From the NCBI RefSeq assembly GCF_014905175.1, contig NC_057788.1:32085645-32149644 (forward strand): a stretch of 64,000 bases of DNA, read 5' to 3'. This stretch comes from Aphidius gifuensis (lineage: Eukaryota; Arthropoda; Insecta; Hymenoptera; Braconidae). Positions 15,050 through 27,338 of this stretch are shown piece by piece. The notes beneath the pieces were generated by a model that was not told the origin of the DNA, did no database searches, and saw nothing but the letters and a program-made list of their open reading frames with translations. Both the position numbers and the translations under genes were made by a program. The first letter of the stretch is position 1. Each line of letters opens with the position of its first letter.

Positions 15050-15317
15050 GTCATTTGTTATTTTATCTAATTGTAAATTCTTTGTAATTTTTTGTGATAT
15101 ACATTGCAATAGTCTAGCCGACCGAAAGTTTTCTTGTATATCTACGAGCACTTCCTTCATTAAACAAAAGAGATAAAAAATAATAAAATAAAAATAAAAA
15201 TAAAAATAAAATAAGCTTCTTGAATTTATTACTGTATTTATTAAAATATTTCAATAATTAATTCATTCATAATAATTGTAAATATATATTTTCGTTATTT
15301 TTTGTTTTGTCAAGCAG
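12068..15317 (+). other. ttk intron/UTR before the third finger module
   Basis: 3.2 kb of AT-rich sequence with poly-T/A runs and long ATT arrays (14282-14328, 15016-15049). I found no supported coding exon or RNA gene. Confidence 0.65.
14282..14328. repeat. (ATT)n microsatellite
   Basis: About 15 ATT units in the ttk intron. Comparable ATT arrays are at 15016-15049 and 31359-31396. Confidence 0.9.
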
Positions 15318-16841
15318 ATAATCGACCAAGCTTACCAAAAGACATTAGTTTTGAAATATGCGGCTCGGCAACTCAACCAATGGAAATGTCAAGTGAACAC
15401 ATTATAAGCACCGGAAATATTGGCTACATTGATGATGATGATGAAGAAGATGCTGGTAATAATGATCAACAACAACAACATCATCATCATCATCATCATA
15501 ATAATAATACTACAATTATTGATAGAAATGATAATGATGATACTGTTGATGCTGTTGTTAATTATAATAATAATAATAATAATAATAATATTAATGATAA
15601 TGATAATGATAACGAAGATGATGATGATGATGATGATGATGACAATAATGATCATGGTAGTATTGGTGGTGGTGGTGGTGGTGGTGCCTATATCAAAGCA
15701 GAGAGTGGAATACATTTTCTAACTGATGAACAAGAAGAAGATGAACGTGTTGGGATGCTTGTGCCAAAATCCGAGACGAGTGACACTGAACCCGAAATAC
15801 GTAAACAGGTTGGTTGTATCACTGATATCAAATCACGTGTTGCTTATCGTAAACGGTACAAATTCAGAATAAGAAATTGGCGTATCTAGTTAGTGAGCTA
15901 GTTTTTAATTGAAAAAAAAAAATTATGTACTATATAATATTATAAACTCATTGACAAGTAATTTAAATTTAAATTTAGAGGGGGAGCCCAATTACTCGCT
16001 TATTTGCACTAATTATATTATATATTCAATCAATAAATGACATGACAATTATTACTATTATTATTATTATTATACTGCAAACAATAGAATTATATATATT
16101 TATTTATATGCACAATTATTGTTTATATTATTATTATTATTATTATTATTTGCTGGATAAATAAGACAAGGAGCAGAGATACACGAAACACAATCAACAC
16201 TCAATAAATAATAAAATGATGCCTTTGTAATAAAAAATAAATATATATACATATACAATTATTAAAAACAACGATTATTATTATGATGGAAATGAAAAAA
16301 AAAAAAAAAAATAGTATGAATATGGTTGTGTTTCAAAGCTGCTGGAGTATTTAATTCAGAATGATGGTTCAGTTGTCTGCAAGTGGTGTGGTGAAGTATT
16401 GCCATCAAGAACACGTTGGTACAGACACAAATACAAACTTCATGTTACGAGTCAAGTTACACAACCAGCTCCACTCTTCAAATGTCATACTTGTAATGCA
16501 TATTTCAAATCAAGAAAAGGATACATTGGACATTTGAGCTCACGACATTCTGATGATAATGAAAATGATGAAAATAAAGAAGAATCAATTAATAAAAAAA
16601 ATAAAAAATCATCATCAGATGTAAGTTGTTGTTAAAAATCTTATTATTATTGTAAATTTATGTAATTATTTATTTTTCATTACAGCAAATTGGAAAAAGT
16701 CTGGATTGGGAACAACAACGAGAAAAAGAAGAAAAACTTGTTGCAGATATTATTGACAGAGTTAAAAGAGAGTGTGAGGCACAAGGTGAAACTGTTACGA
16801 GGCGAGGATACTCCAGAAGATCAACAGTTATGAACACTTGA
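15318..16841 (+). CDS. ttk: Tramtrack third alternative 3' module, distinct C2H2 pair
   Basis: Three exons: 15318-15808, 16339-16620 and 16686-16841. The first acceptor (TTTGTCAAGCAG) is phase 1, like the other two ttk ends, giving split codon G|AT (DNRPSLPKD). That exon has acidic, Asn, His and Gly runs, a candidate SUMO site (IKAE) and donor CAG|GTTGGT in phase 0. The second exon carries two C2H2 fingers: CKWC then H-X4-H (RTRWYRHKYKLH), and CHTC then H-X4-H (GYIGHLSSRH). The last exon encodes a charged helix-like tail (EQQREKEEKLVADIIDRVKRE) and stops at 16841. If the first exon were not spliced it would read on and stop at 15889 without fingers. The fingers differ from both p69 and p88. 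Assignment to ttk rests on phase and position; a separate gene is less likely because no upstream start is visible. Confidence 0.72.
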
Positions 16842-19233
16842 ATTCATAATATCCATGTCTTTCAAATTACATTGATTTAGTTTTTATTGTATATATTATT
16901 ATTATTATTAATTAGATAAAATGTATATCAACATCTTCTTCCTAAAATTAATTTGAAAGCTCAAAGCAACTAATGGATTCAGTGCCAAAAAATAATATAT
17001 ATAATATATATATGTATATCAAGTACCTTTACAAAAATATAAATTAAATATATAATCACAAAAATAATTATGCGTTCACTTGAAAAATAATCGAGTAGAT
17101 CGTTTGCTCAACTTTGTGAGTTTATTTTAAACAATTAATTTATTATCTTTGATGATGAGTCAAAATTACAGTTATTAATTGAATAAATAAATTTTTAAAA
17201 ATCATTTAAATATTATAAATACCTATATACAAAAATTTTAGACTTTTGCGATCCTTAGATCGCTATAATCTTTCAAAAATATAAATTAATAGATGATGAA
17301 TTTAAATTTTAAATATAAATAATATTATTATCCAACAGGAATAAATCAATTGTGGAAAAATAAGAAAATAAAAATGAAATTATTGTGCTCATATATATAT
17401 ATTTAAAATAAATCGAAAGTATTTTGTCTTGACAAGGAAAATATAAAGAAAAAAAAAAGATAAGCCAACTAATTGATGAATTATATTGTTGTCACAAGAT
17501 TTCCGTGCCAATGTACAGATATTGTATTAATAATAAATAAAAAAAACTCCAAGTAGCCAAAGATTTTTGCTCATCGTCTTGATTCTATACTGGACACTAT
17601 ATATATAAACAAATATATTTATTTTTATTTAATTTTCGCATAATTAAATCAAAAAATATTATTAATAATGAACCAAAAAATAAAATTATAAATATTTAAC
17701 AAAAACAAGTAGGTGTAATAATAATGATAATAAAAATAAAAATTTTAAATAAATAAATTAAAATTAGTAAGGCTGACCTTTGACTTTTAAAATCTATACA
17801 ACAACTATTGATGCCAATAATTTAAAAATTTATAAATTATTGTAATATTTATTTGTCTTTTATTTATTATATACGTTAAAATTGAAGAAAAATTAAAGAA
17901 AAAAACAAACATTGTTACCTTTGCAATAAATTTAATCGTCCAGATCATCATCAAATTTATTATCAAAATCAAAAATATTATAATATTATTACTATTACTA
18001 TTACTATGCTCTAAAATGGAATTGTGTCGACCTATTGATTTTTTCCATTCTTCCTCTATACACGATAATAAAAATAACAATAATAATTATAATTATAAAT
18101 TTTAATTAATAAAATTATGTAAAGCTGTGAATTGTGACAAAAAAAAAAGTAAAAAAGTATTGTATACAGTATATGAGATAAATAAAGTGAAAAAACAAAA
18201 TAAATCATTTAAAAAATGGCATTTTTACATGTAATTTATTACACTGCAAAATGCAAATCTGCAGTTGACTTGACTCTTGAGAGGTGAGACTTTTATTCAG
18301 TCACCAGTTAAATTAAATAGGCAGTTACTTACTTAGTGCCTAGTGGTGGGCTCTAGGGAAAAAAAGAATATAAATAAATAAAAAAAAAATAGAAAACACG
18401 ACGGGAGTGTATCCGGTACAGCTTTTGTCTATCATTTTTCTTTTTTCAGTTTTTCCAGTGATTCCATGAAAGGTCAAAATGCAGAAAAAAAAAAAAAAAA
18501 AAAGAAAATTTTTTCGAGTATTTTGACAGTATATTTACTCTCTTTCTCTCTCTTTAGAAATAAAAGAGAAAGAAATATCAAGTTTTCCAGTTGTCCACAA
18601 GAGGATCTGCCATCATCAAAAGAGGATAAGAGATATAAAAACCAATAAAAACAAGACTGCATATATTTCTGTTCTTTTTCAATTTATGCTTAAATAAATT
18701 TTTTTCTCTCTTGGCTTTTTTTTCTTGCGTCCCTTTGGCACCGAAATCATACGAAGCATCCCGAAATTATAATTATTATAATATTTTCTCCTGCAAGTTC
18801 AACAATCAAGACTCAAGTCACAGTAAATTATGTACAGTAAATAGTAATTAGTAAATACATAGACCCTCTTGTTGTTTTTTAATTTTATCCTCCTTCTCAA
18901 TTTAACGCATTATGTATTAATAATTAATAATTTATTGTGTATGTGGTATCATCAAGTCAAGGCCAGGGGTGTGTGTGTGCATGTGTATATATAAGATATA
19001 AGAGTGATAATATAATAATAACAACAATAAAAACAACAATTGGCAAAATAATTTTATTGTTGACTGTATGAATTATTATTGTGTGTAGGGTGTGTGTATA
19101 TGATGATGATACTGCAGCTAAATAACTTGTCATGGTGATGCATTTAATTAAGAATCAAAAAAATTTTTTAATATTTTATTGATAATAATAATAATAAATA
19201 AATAAATAAATAAAAGATTGACAACAAGCAAAA
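16842..19233. other. Intergenic region between ttk and frizzled
   Basis: 2.4 kb, AT-rich. ORFs at 17805-18080 (-) and 18466-18662 (both strands) are low-complexity and lack codon or splice support. The part just left of 19234 presumably holds the frizzled promoter and 5'UTR, but I cannot place a TSS. Confidence 0.6.
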
Positions 19234-21153
19234 ATGAAGCAATCATGGATTATGTTTTTGTTGATTGGAATGATGGTGGTAATGATGAATATATTGAAAA
19301 TAGTTGAATCAACAATAATTGAGCCAGTTGAAGAGCTTCAACATCATGGTAGATGTGAAGCAATAAGAATACCTCTGTGTCATAATCTTCCTTATAATGA
19401 AACAATGATGCCAAATCATTTGAGACATGCAAAACAAGAAGATGCTGGTCTTGAATTACATCAGTATGTAGCTTTAATTAAAGTAAATTGTAGTCCAGAT
19501 CTTAGATTTTTTTTATGTCTAATGTTTGCACCAGTTTGTACTGTACTTGATAAGCCATTATTACCATGTCGTTCAATTTGTGAAAGTGCTAGAAATGGCT
19601 GTGAGGGTATTATGAAAAATTTTGGTTATCCATGGCCACCAAGTTTTGAATGTGAAAAATTGCCAGAATTTGGTGATGGTCCAAATGTCATTTGTGTTGG
19701 AATGAATAAATCATCATCGTCGTCTTTATCAACAACACCATCATCATCATCACTATCATTAACATCATCATCATCATCAATAAAACCATATTATTCACCA
19801 GCACCACCAGAGTTTAGTGGTGGTGATGGAATAAATTCATGGCAAAAATCTGGTTTTGCAATAACTGGTGCTAGAGATATTGGTTTTATTTGTCCATTAC
19901 ATTTTCATGTACCACCAGAACATGGTTATACATTACATGTTGGTGATAAAATTGTATCTGATTGTGGTGCACCATGTGATGGTATGTTTTTTAGTGAAAA
20001 TGAAAGACAATTTGCTAAACTATGGATTGGTTCATGGGCAACACTTTGTGCTGCATCATGTTTTTTTACATTTTTAACATTTTTAATTGATACAAATAGA
20101 TTCAGGTAAAATTTTATTTATAGTTTATAGTTTATAGTTTAGGTATAATTGATTGTTGATTTTATAATTAACAAATTTTTTAGATATCCAGAAAGACCAA
20201 TAATATATTTATCAGTATGCTACATGATGGTGTCACTTGTATATGTTATTGGTTGGATTGCTGATAAAGATATTGCATGTCAGGCACCATTTTTAAATGA
20301 TCAACATCCACAAGCTAGAATGGTATCAACAATAACTCAAGGAACAAAATATCCAATGTGTTCATTTTTATTTATGACACTTTATTTTTTTGGTATGGCA
20401 TCAAGTATTTGGTGGATAATATTAGCACTAACATGGTTTCTTGCTGCTGGATTAAAATGGGGTAATGAAGCTATTGAAGCACATTATGAATATTATCATT
20501 TTTTTGCTTGGTCAATACCAACAATATTGACTGTTGTAATATCAGCAAAAGGAAAAATAGAAGGTAAATTTTAATTATATTTTTTGATATTAATTAATTA
20601 TCTAATTAATTATAATTATATTATAGGTGATGTTTTGTCTGGTGTTTGTTATGTTGGATTATGGAATGTCGAGACACTACGACTTTTTGTTTTAGCACCA
20701 TTATGTATATTTCTTGTATTGGGAACAATATTTTTATTTGCTGGTTTTGTATCTTTATTTCGTATTCGTACTGTTATGAAACACGATGGTACAAAAACTG
20801 ATAAATTGGAAAAATTAATGATAAGAATTGGTATATTTTCAGTGCTTTATACTGTACCAGCATTATCTGTTATTGCTTGTTTAATATATGAACAAGCATA
20901 CTTTGACAGTTGGATGACAACATGGCACAATGAAATGTGTTCAAAAAATGCTTATTCAATACCATGCACAATGAATCCACAAAAACGTAAAATAAATTCA
21001 CATCCAATATTTGCAATATTTATGATTAAATATTTAATGGCAATGGTTGTTGGTTTTACAAGTAGTGTATGGGTATGTTCAAGTAAAACATTAACAAGTT
21101 GGCGTAAATTTATAAATCACATACGTGGAAGACGAGTTGAAGCCTACGTTTAA
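19234..21153 (+). CDS. fz: Frizzled, Wnt/planar polarity receptor (fz1 type)
   Basis: Seven-pass plasma-membrane receptor for Wnt and planar-polarity signalling. Exons 19234-20105, 20184-20563 and 20627-21153 give 592 aa with matching phases. Residues 1-26 form a hydrophobic signal peptide. The cysteine-rich Wnt-binding domain (about 41-155) has all ten cysteines (RCEAIRIPLCHNLPY, LFAPVC-like core, LPCRSICESA). A Ser-rich linker follows. Seven membrane segments then begin near LWIGSWATLC, with family landmarks FLIDTNRFRYPERPI, FLAAGLKWGNEAIE and SLFRIRTVMKHDG. The cytoplasmic tail has the Dishevelled-binding KTxxxW motif (KTLTSW) and ends EAYV, a PDZ ligand like the AQAYV end I recall for Drosophila Fz. 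That tail favours fz over fz2. Introns are 78 and 63 bases. Confidence 0.95.
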
Positions 21154-21174
21154 TTTATTTATTTATTTATTATT

Positions 21175-21210
<36 letters not shown>

Positions 21211-22047
21211 ATATGATACTGCCTGTCTGCCAACTATAAAGCATCATCATCATCATCATAAAAAATATGGACCAAGTTTCTGCAGTTATTTGGCTTTTAT
21301 AATTGTATCGTTGTACTATTTTTATTGCAACTTTTTTAGTTTTTATATTTACCTATCTCTCTAATTTTGAAGCTCAGATTTTTAATACAATAATTATTAG
21401 TTTATATTAAATTGACTGAATATATAAAATACTCAAAACAAGACTTTTATAAATAAAAACTCAATTTTTTTACTTTGATAAATTTATTTGTGCAAGAATG
21501 TGCTAAAAGTAGAATTTTAAAATTGACTTGATATAAAAACTCAAGAAACCAGTGTAAATAAATATTATACTTACTTACTTACTTTAGTTTTTAATTTTTG
21601 AATTTGTAAATATTCGAAAGTCGAGTATAATACAAACAATATGTTAAAAATTAATTGCATAGCATCTCTCTGTTGCTTTAATTTAAGTTAAAATAATCAT
21701 GATAATTATATTACTCTTTCTCATAAAAAAAAAAGCAATATATTGTCAACTAGAAAAAAAATCAATTGATATAAATGAAAAAATTCATTGTTTTTTTTTT
21801 TGTTTGTTTGTTAATTGATAACAATCATAAATTCGTCCATTGTGAACTTTGTCGAGCTTTTTGTTACATTATAAGTAAAATTGGCAAATTAAATGAAAAA
21901 ATAAGAAATTTATATTTAAAAAAATAAATATATATTATGTAAAATGTGTAAAATTATTATTACAAGTTACTTTTTATGATGAAAAATAAAATAATACCCA
22001 TAAACACCTATTTTTATTTTGTAACAAAAAAAAATACAATTTTAAAA
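21154..22047. other. Convergent 3' flank between frizzled and FAM210 gene
   Basis: About 0.9 kb with a (TA)n run at 21180-21208 and an AATAAA at 21452 (frizzled side). A TTTATT near 22013, about 30 bases below the FAM210 stop, could serve as that gene's minus-strand poly(A) signal. No gene seen. Confidence 0.6.
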
Positions 22048-23244
22048 TTACGTTTTAGTGATTGAATTTTTTAATATACCAATTCTACGTAAATAATTAA
22101 CAATAAATGGTGTTGCTCCAAGTGTTATTGATATTCTTACTGGTGCAAATAATTTATGAATCGCATAAGATATTGCAAATGTTGATGAATTTGTCATTAT
22201 ACTTTGTAGACGTTCACTTGAACCAGGAATTTTTTCAATCAATGATGTAATATCTAATCCACTGAAATGAAATATAATAATATTATAATATAAAATAAAA
22301 TTAAGTAAAATAATAGAATTAAGTCAAGTGTTAAACTGACCTAGAGACAATTGTATAGAAGCAGCCAAGTGATAGCAAAGAAAGACTAATATGAAATACA
22401 AATACTGTGCTGCCATAATCCTTGACAGCAATTTTAAGCTTTTCAACATTTGTTAATTTAGATGCTTCAATATTATTATCATTATTATCCTGCTTTGTTT
22501 GTGTTGAATAGTTTTGTATCATCATTGATAAATCTAAGTGTTAAATTATTTATTTATTTGTTTATTATTAGGTATACCCATCCACCAAGAATATTTATAA
22601 TATTAATAATATTAATAATAAATTTTACTTTTGTTTTGTCCTCCTCGACGATCTTTATAAACACTGTAATGTGATTTACGCATTGATTCAGCAATATATT
22701 TACCATCTTGAGCCCATTGACTACCTGGCATATTTAAATATGTTGATTTACAAGTTGATTTAAAAGGTTTTGGAACATTTGTTTGCATTGAGCTATTTAA
22801 ACTAACTGCACCAAAACAATCATATGAATCAACATGTGAATCACCAAAAAATTTACGTGTTGTTGTTGTTGTTGATGATCCAGAAAAACCACCTGTACTA
22901 CCTGTACCATACATCATCAATGGTGTTGACATATCACGAATTCTTTCTGGTGTAAAACGACCAGTTTCATTGCTAAATATTTCAGATACATTTGAGGGCA
23001 ATGCAAGTCTTGGTGCTTCTGGATAACGACGTATTCCAGAGACATGAAATTTTGCTTGTTTTGTTATACCAAGTGAATGTGATGATGATTCAATTGTCTT
23101 GCCAATATTACCTGATGATAAATAAAACGCAAATGATAACAATTATGATGATGATGATGATAATAATAATAATTTACCTGCATTGTTGTAACGTGTCAAA
23201 ATTACTGATAAATCTTTTGAACATAAAATTCTAGAAAGAGCCAT
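22048..23244 (-). CDS. FAM210 (DUF1279) family mitochondrial protein
   Basis: Four exons on the minus strand: 23244-23178, 23111-22629, 22533-22341 and 22261-22048, 318 aa with all phases agreeing. The N-terminus (MALSRILCSKDLSVILTRYN) resembles a mitochondrial targeting peptide. A poorly conserved, Ser/Thr-rich middle follows. The C-terminal third is the DUF1279/FAM210 domain (KIAVKDYGSTVFVFHISLSL, then a membrane segment, then KLFAPVRISITLGATPFIV and LRRIGILK). FAM210A/B are inner-membrane mitochondrial proteins implicated in translation and lipid metabolism. The short intron at 22534-22628 has a weak donor (AAAA|GTAAAA); without it the gene would split into two ORFs, so this join is inferred from phase and family layout. 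Confidence 0.82.
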
Positions 23245-24131
23245 TCTGCTCTTGAGAATATGTCAAAAATAAAATAATATTTTATGTTAATTGTTTTTAT
23301 TTTTTATTTTAGCTATAAAGAGTATAAAGTCCACGACACACAATATATGTTTATTGTTTATTATTATTTTAACAATGCAGCGGCCATCTTGAATTTAAGA
23401 AAAAGTAGAATTTTACTTATCGACAAATTATTTAATATTATTATTTATTTTATTTTTGATAATACATAATTAACAAGTATATTAATCAAGTTTATTTTTA
23501 TTTGACAAAAAATCATGTTTTTAATTGAAGCATTGAATAACAAGAATAATAATTGCATTTTGATAAATAATAGTAATTTGTTGTCATGTTGTTTTTTTTT
23601 TCAAATATAAATATCATAAATATATTTGGGCTCATTTTATAATTTATTATTAAATTATAAATAAGTACAATGCATAATATGTAGATATGATGATGTAATT
23701 ATAAAATATCCAGTTTCAAGATGGGAAAATAAAAATAAAAAAAAACTACAACAAAACAACAAACACGAATTGTATTACATCAAGTGGTTAAGAATTAAGA
23801 TGATAAGATAATGATAACCTTTTTGTAAAAAATATACATTACATTATATTTATTTTTTAATATAAAAAAAAAATAAAATCTTATTTTGGAGGGAGATGAT
23901 AATAATAACAACAACATGTCGTTGCCGCCATTAAACAACATCAAAATCAAACGTCGTCGTCATCATCAGATAATTTATTTAGATCAGTTTGAACAAGTTT
24001 GTCAATTAAATTGATAGACAAGTCATTTAATTCAACCAATTGCATTCTTTGTTTGATTTAATAATACTGTTCACTCAGTGTTTGACCATCCATCCAAGAG
24101 ACATTTTTTAATAATTATCAACATTTTTAAA
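23245..24131. other. Divergent promoter region, FAM210 / Got2
   Basis: 0.9 kb between two head-to-head mitochondrial genes, likely carrying both promoters. The ORFs here are AT-rich chance readings. No TATA box can be assigned with confidence. Confidence 0.6.
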
Positions 24132-24466
24132 ATGTCACAAAGCTCAAGACTCATAACTACTTTAACAGCATCAAGTGGATTAATTAAAAATCGTGGTAGT
24201 TATGGAATGCTCCAAGTTTCTACAAGACTTGCCAGGTAATTTGCTCATTAATTAATTAATTTATTTTATTATTATTATTGATTTTAATTTGTTTAAATAG
24301 TTCTTGGTGGTCACATGTGGAAATGGGCCCCCCAGATGCAATATTGGGTGTGACTGAAGCTTTTAAACGTGACAATAATCCTCAAAAAATAAATCTTGGT
24401 GTTGGAGCATATCGTGATGATAATGGAAAACCATTTGTACTTCCAAGTATCATTAAGGTAATGAAA

Positions 24467-24498
<32 letters not shown>

Positions 24499-25877
24499 GA
24501 TATATTGAGTAGTTATCAATAATAATAATGATGATGATGATGATTAAATTAGGCTGATGAAAGAATCAAGTCAAAATGTATGGACAAGGAATACTCTCCA
24601 ATATCAGGAGATGCTAATTTTTGTCAAAGAAGTATAACACTTGCTCTTGGTGATGACAATAAAATTGTTGCTAATAAATTAGTAAGTTATTTGTTATTTT
24701 TTATCATTAAAATATGTAAAGGTATAAACAATATTATATTGGGATATGATACTTTACAGAATACTACAGTTCAAGGTATATCAGGAACTGGATCTCTATG
24801 TATTGGTGCATACTTTTTGAATAAATATTTTCCAGGCAATAAGGAAATATATTTACCTGCACCTACATGGGGTAATCACATTCCACTATTTAAAATGGCT
24901 GGACTTGGTGTTAAATCATATCGTTATTATGATCCAAATACTTGTGGTTTAGATTTTAAAGGTGTCCTTGAAGATATTTCGGTAATTATTATTTAACGTA
25001 GGTATATTTAAAAATATTATCATGTACCTATATTTTTTAAAAATAGAAAATACCAGAAAAATCAATGATTCTTCTTCATGCTTGTGCTCATAATCCAACT
25101 GGAGTTGATCCAAAAATTGAACAGTGGGCTGAACTATCACATCTTATTAAAAAAAAAAATATATTTCCATTTTTTGATATGGCTTATCAAGGTTTTGCCT
25201 CTGGTATGTATTATAATGATTATGTATAAATTAGTAAAATAAAAATTTAATATTTATATCAATAACAACAATAGGTGATGTATCAAGAGATGCTGCTGCT
25301 GTTAGAATGTTTGTCAAGGATGGCCATGAAATTGCTCTTGCTCAATCATATGCTAAAAATATGGGTCTTTATGGTGAGCGTGTTGGTGCTTTTAGTTTAG
25401 TATCTTCAAATGCTGATGAGGCATCAAAAGTTATGTCACAAATTAAAATTTTAATAAGACCAATGTACTCAAATCCACCAATAAATGGTGCTCGTTTGGT
25501 CAATGAAATACTTGGTGATGAACAATTGAAAAAAGAATGGCTTGGTGATGTCAAGGAAATGGCTGATAGAATTATTGGAGTAAGAACAAAACTTCGTGAT
25601 AATTTAATTAAAAATGGAAGTACTCGTGATTGGTCTCATATCACTGATCAAATTGGAATGTTTTGTTTTACTGGACTAAAGACCCCCGAGGTAAGCCATT
25701 TTTTTTTTTTCAGCTAACATTTAATTAATTTATTTATTTATTTATTTAATTAAGGTTGAAAAATTAACGTCAAAATTCAGTGTCTATTTGACAAAAGATG
25801 GTAGAATATCAATGGCCGGTGTAACATCTAAAAATGTTGAATATCTTGCTCATGCAATTCACCAAGTCACCAAATAA
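24132..25877 (+). CDS. Got2: Aspartate aminotransferase, mitochondrial
   Basis: Seven exons: 24132-24235, 24301-24457, 24553-24681, 24760-24981, 25047-25203, 25275-25690 and 25755-25877, giving 435 aa, typical of the family. It is a PLP enzyme interconverting aspartate + 2-oxoglutarate with oxaloacetate + glutamate in the matrix, as part of the malate-aspartate shuttle. The first 30 or so residues (basic, Ser/Thr-rich) look like a transit peptide. The mature start SSWWSHVEMGPPDAILGV is characteristic of the mitochondrial isozyme. Landmarks are INLGVGAYRDDNGKPFVLPS, the glycine-rich GISGTGSLCIGA, LLHACAHNPTGVDP, FFDMAYQGFASG and the Schiff-base lysine (about K284) in SYAKNMGLYGERVG. The introns are short. 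Confidence 0.96.
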
Positions 25878-27338
25878 ATTACATTATGATGATGATGATG
25901 ATAATAATAATTAATCCAATAATTAAATATCAAGGCCATTGAAATATCCTAGTGCACTCAAATACAACAATTATTATGTAAAAAAAATAATATGCGCTGC
26001 AGGCAGTGTTGATTACACACTATTTACTGTCTTATTAATTGTTATTATTATTATTATTATTATTGTGTAAATAAATAAATAAAACAACAACAACAAAATA
26101 TTTATATATATATATATATATATACATAATATAAATAAAAGATTAAAAAATAAATAATGTTAACACATTGAATCAATAATTTTTTATAAAAATAATTAAA
26201 AAGATTAAAAAATAAAATAAATTTTATACTTTCATTATATCTGCAGAATTCTACATGATCAACAATGCTGTTTTAACATAAAAGCAAGAGACGCGCTCTC
26301 ACACATTTATACATTAATATTATAAATATATATGTACATGCATTCATATTTCATCATGGTGGTAGTAGTAAAATAATTATGTCCATAATATGAAGTTGTT
26401 GTATGTAACGTGAACTGTGAAGTTTTACATACGGCCGGAGACAATCGTCACAATCAGTTAACAATTTATCATTATCTCATTATCATCATCAAGATTCAAG
26501 TTGGATAATTAATCGTTTGTTGTTTAACAAATACAACACTGTATTTTAGTGTTAAAATCAAAATCAAAATCAACATCAACTGGAATTGGATAATTCATAG
26601 TAAATAACATATTATTTTATTTTATTAGTTATTATGTTACTTGAACAAATATATATTTATTCAAAAAAAAACTATTATTATTTGAAATTACTTTAAACAT
26701 TTTGCATTATATGTATGCATTATAATTGACAATTTATCAACAATATTATTTTAGATTTATTATTATTGGAAAATAAATAAATAGAGAGAGAGAGAGAGAG
26801 AGGAGCCAAAGGATCATTGACCATTCGTCTGGTGTGTGTGAGTGTTGTGTGTGATACATATTATAATATTGAATGAAAATAACAACAATTTAAAAGTTGA
26901 AATAGTAAACAAATGTTTGGTAGAGTTTAAAAAAGTTATTTTATATTTTTGTATTTTAATTTGACTACTGAATGTACGGACATTAATTGATTGAGGATAT
27001 TGAGGATATTGAGGATATTGAGATAGACCAGTTATTCAAGGTGAAAATGCCGTTTTTTTTTCTTGTTTTTTTTTGTTTTTTGCAATGGTTTTATGACCAT
27101 TTTGGGTAAAAGGGGAAGAAGAAAATAAATATTTCATTTGGTTTTCAAAGGTCAATATCCTTTCTTCGAAACAATACCATTTTTGTGTTAATTGTTAATT
27201 TTTAATTTTATTATTATTATCTGAGTCTTATTCTTGACCTACATATATTGTTTGTTGGTTGATTTTTTTACAATGTGTAAAAATATAATATTAATTTATT
27301 TTTAATTGAATTACAGATTTTAAATATTTAAAAATAAA
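25878..27338. other. Intergenic region Got2 / pinocchio
   Basis: 1.46 kb with a (TA)n run near 26103-26123, an AG run (26783-26802) and a four-copy 9-base tandem repeat at 26989-27022. An acceptor-like TTACAG at 27311-27316 just before the pinocchio start suggests a spliced 5'UTR, so the real promoter lies further upstream. Confidence 0.6.

Noticed and set aside
15389..15722. Two 100-residue ORFs of nearly pure Ile/Met/Asn on both strands
   Set aside because: Shadows of the Asn/Asp repeat tract in the third tramtrack module.
15809..15889. Reading the third ttk exon through to the stop at 15889 as the natural C-terminus
   Set aside because: A good CAG|GTTGGT donor at 15808 joins in phase to a zinc-finger exon, a better match to the ttk isoform pattern, though a finger-less read-through form cannot be excluded.
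18466..18662. Overlapping ORFs on both strands upstream of frizzled as a small gene
   Set aside because: Composition is dominated by Lys or Phe homopolymers from A/T runs; no splice context or conserved motif.
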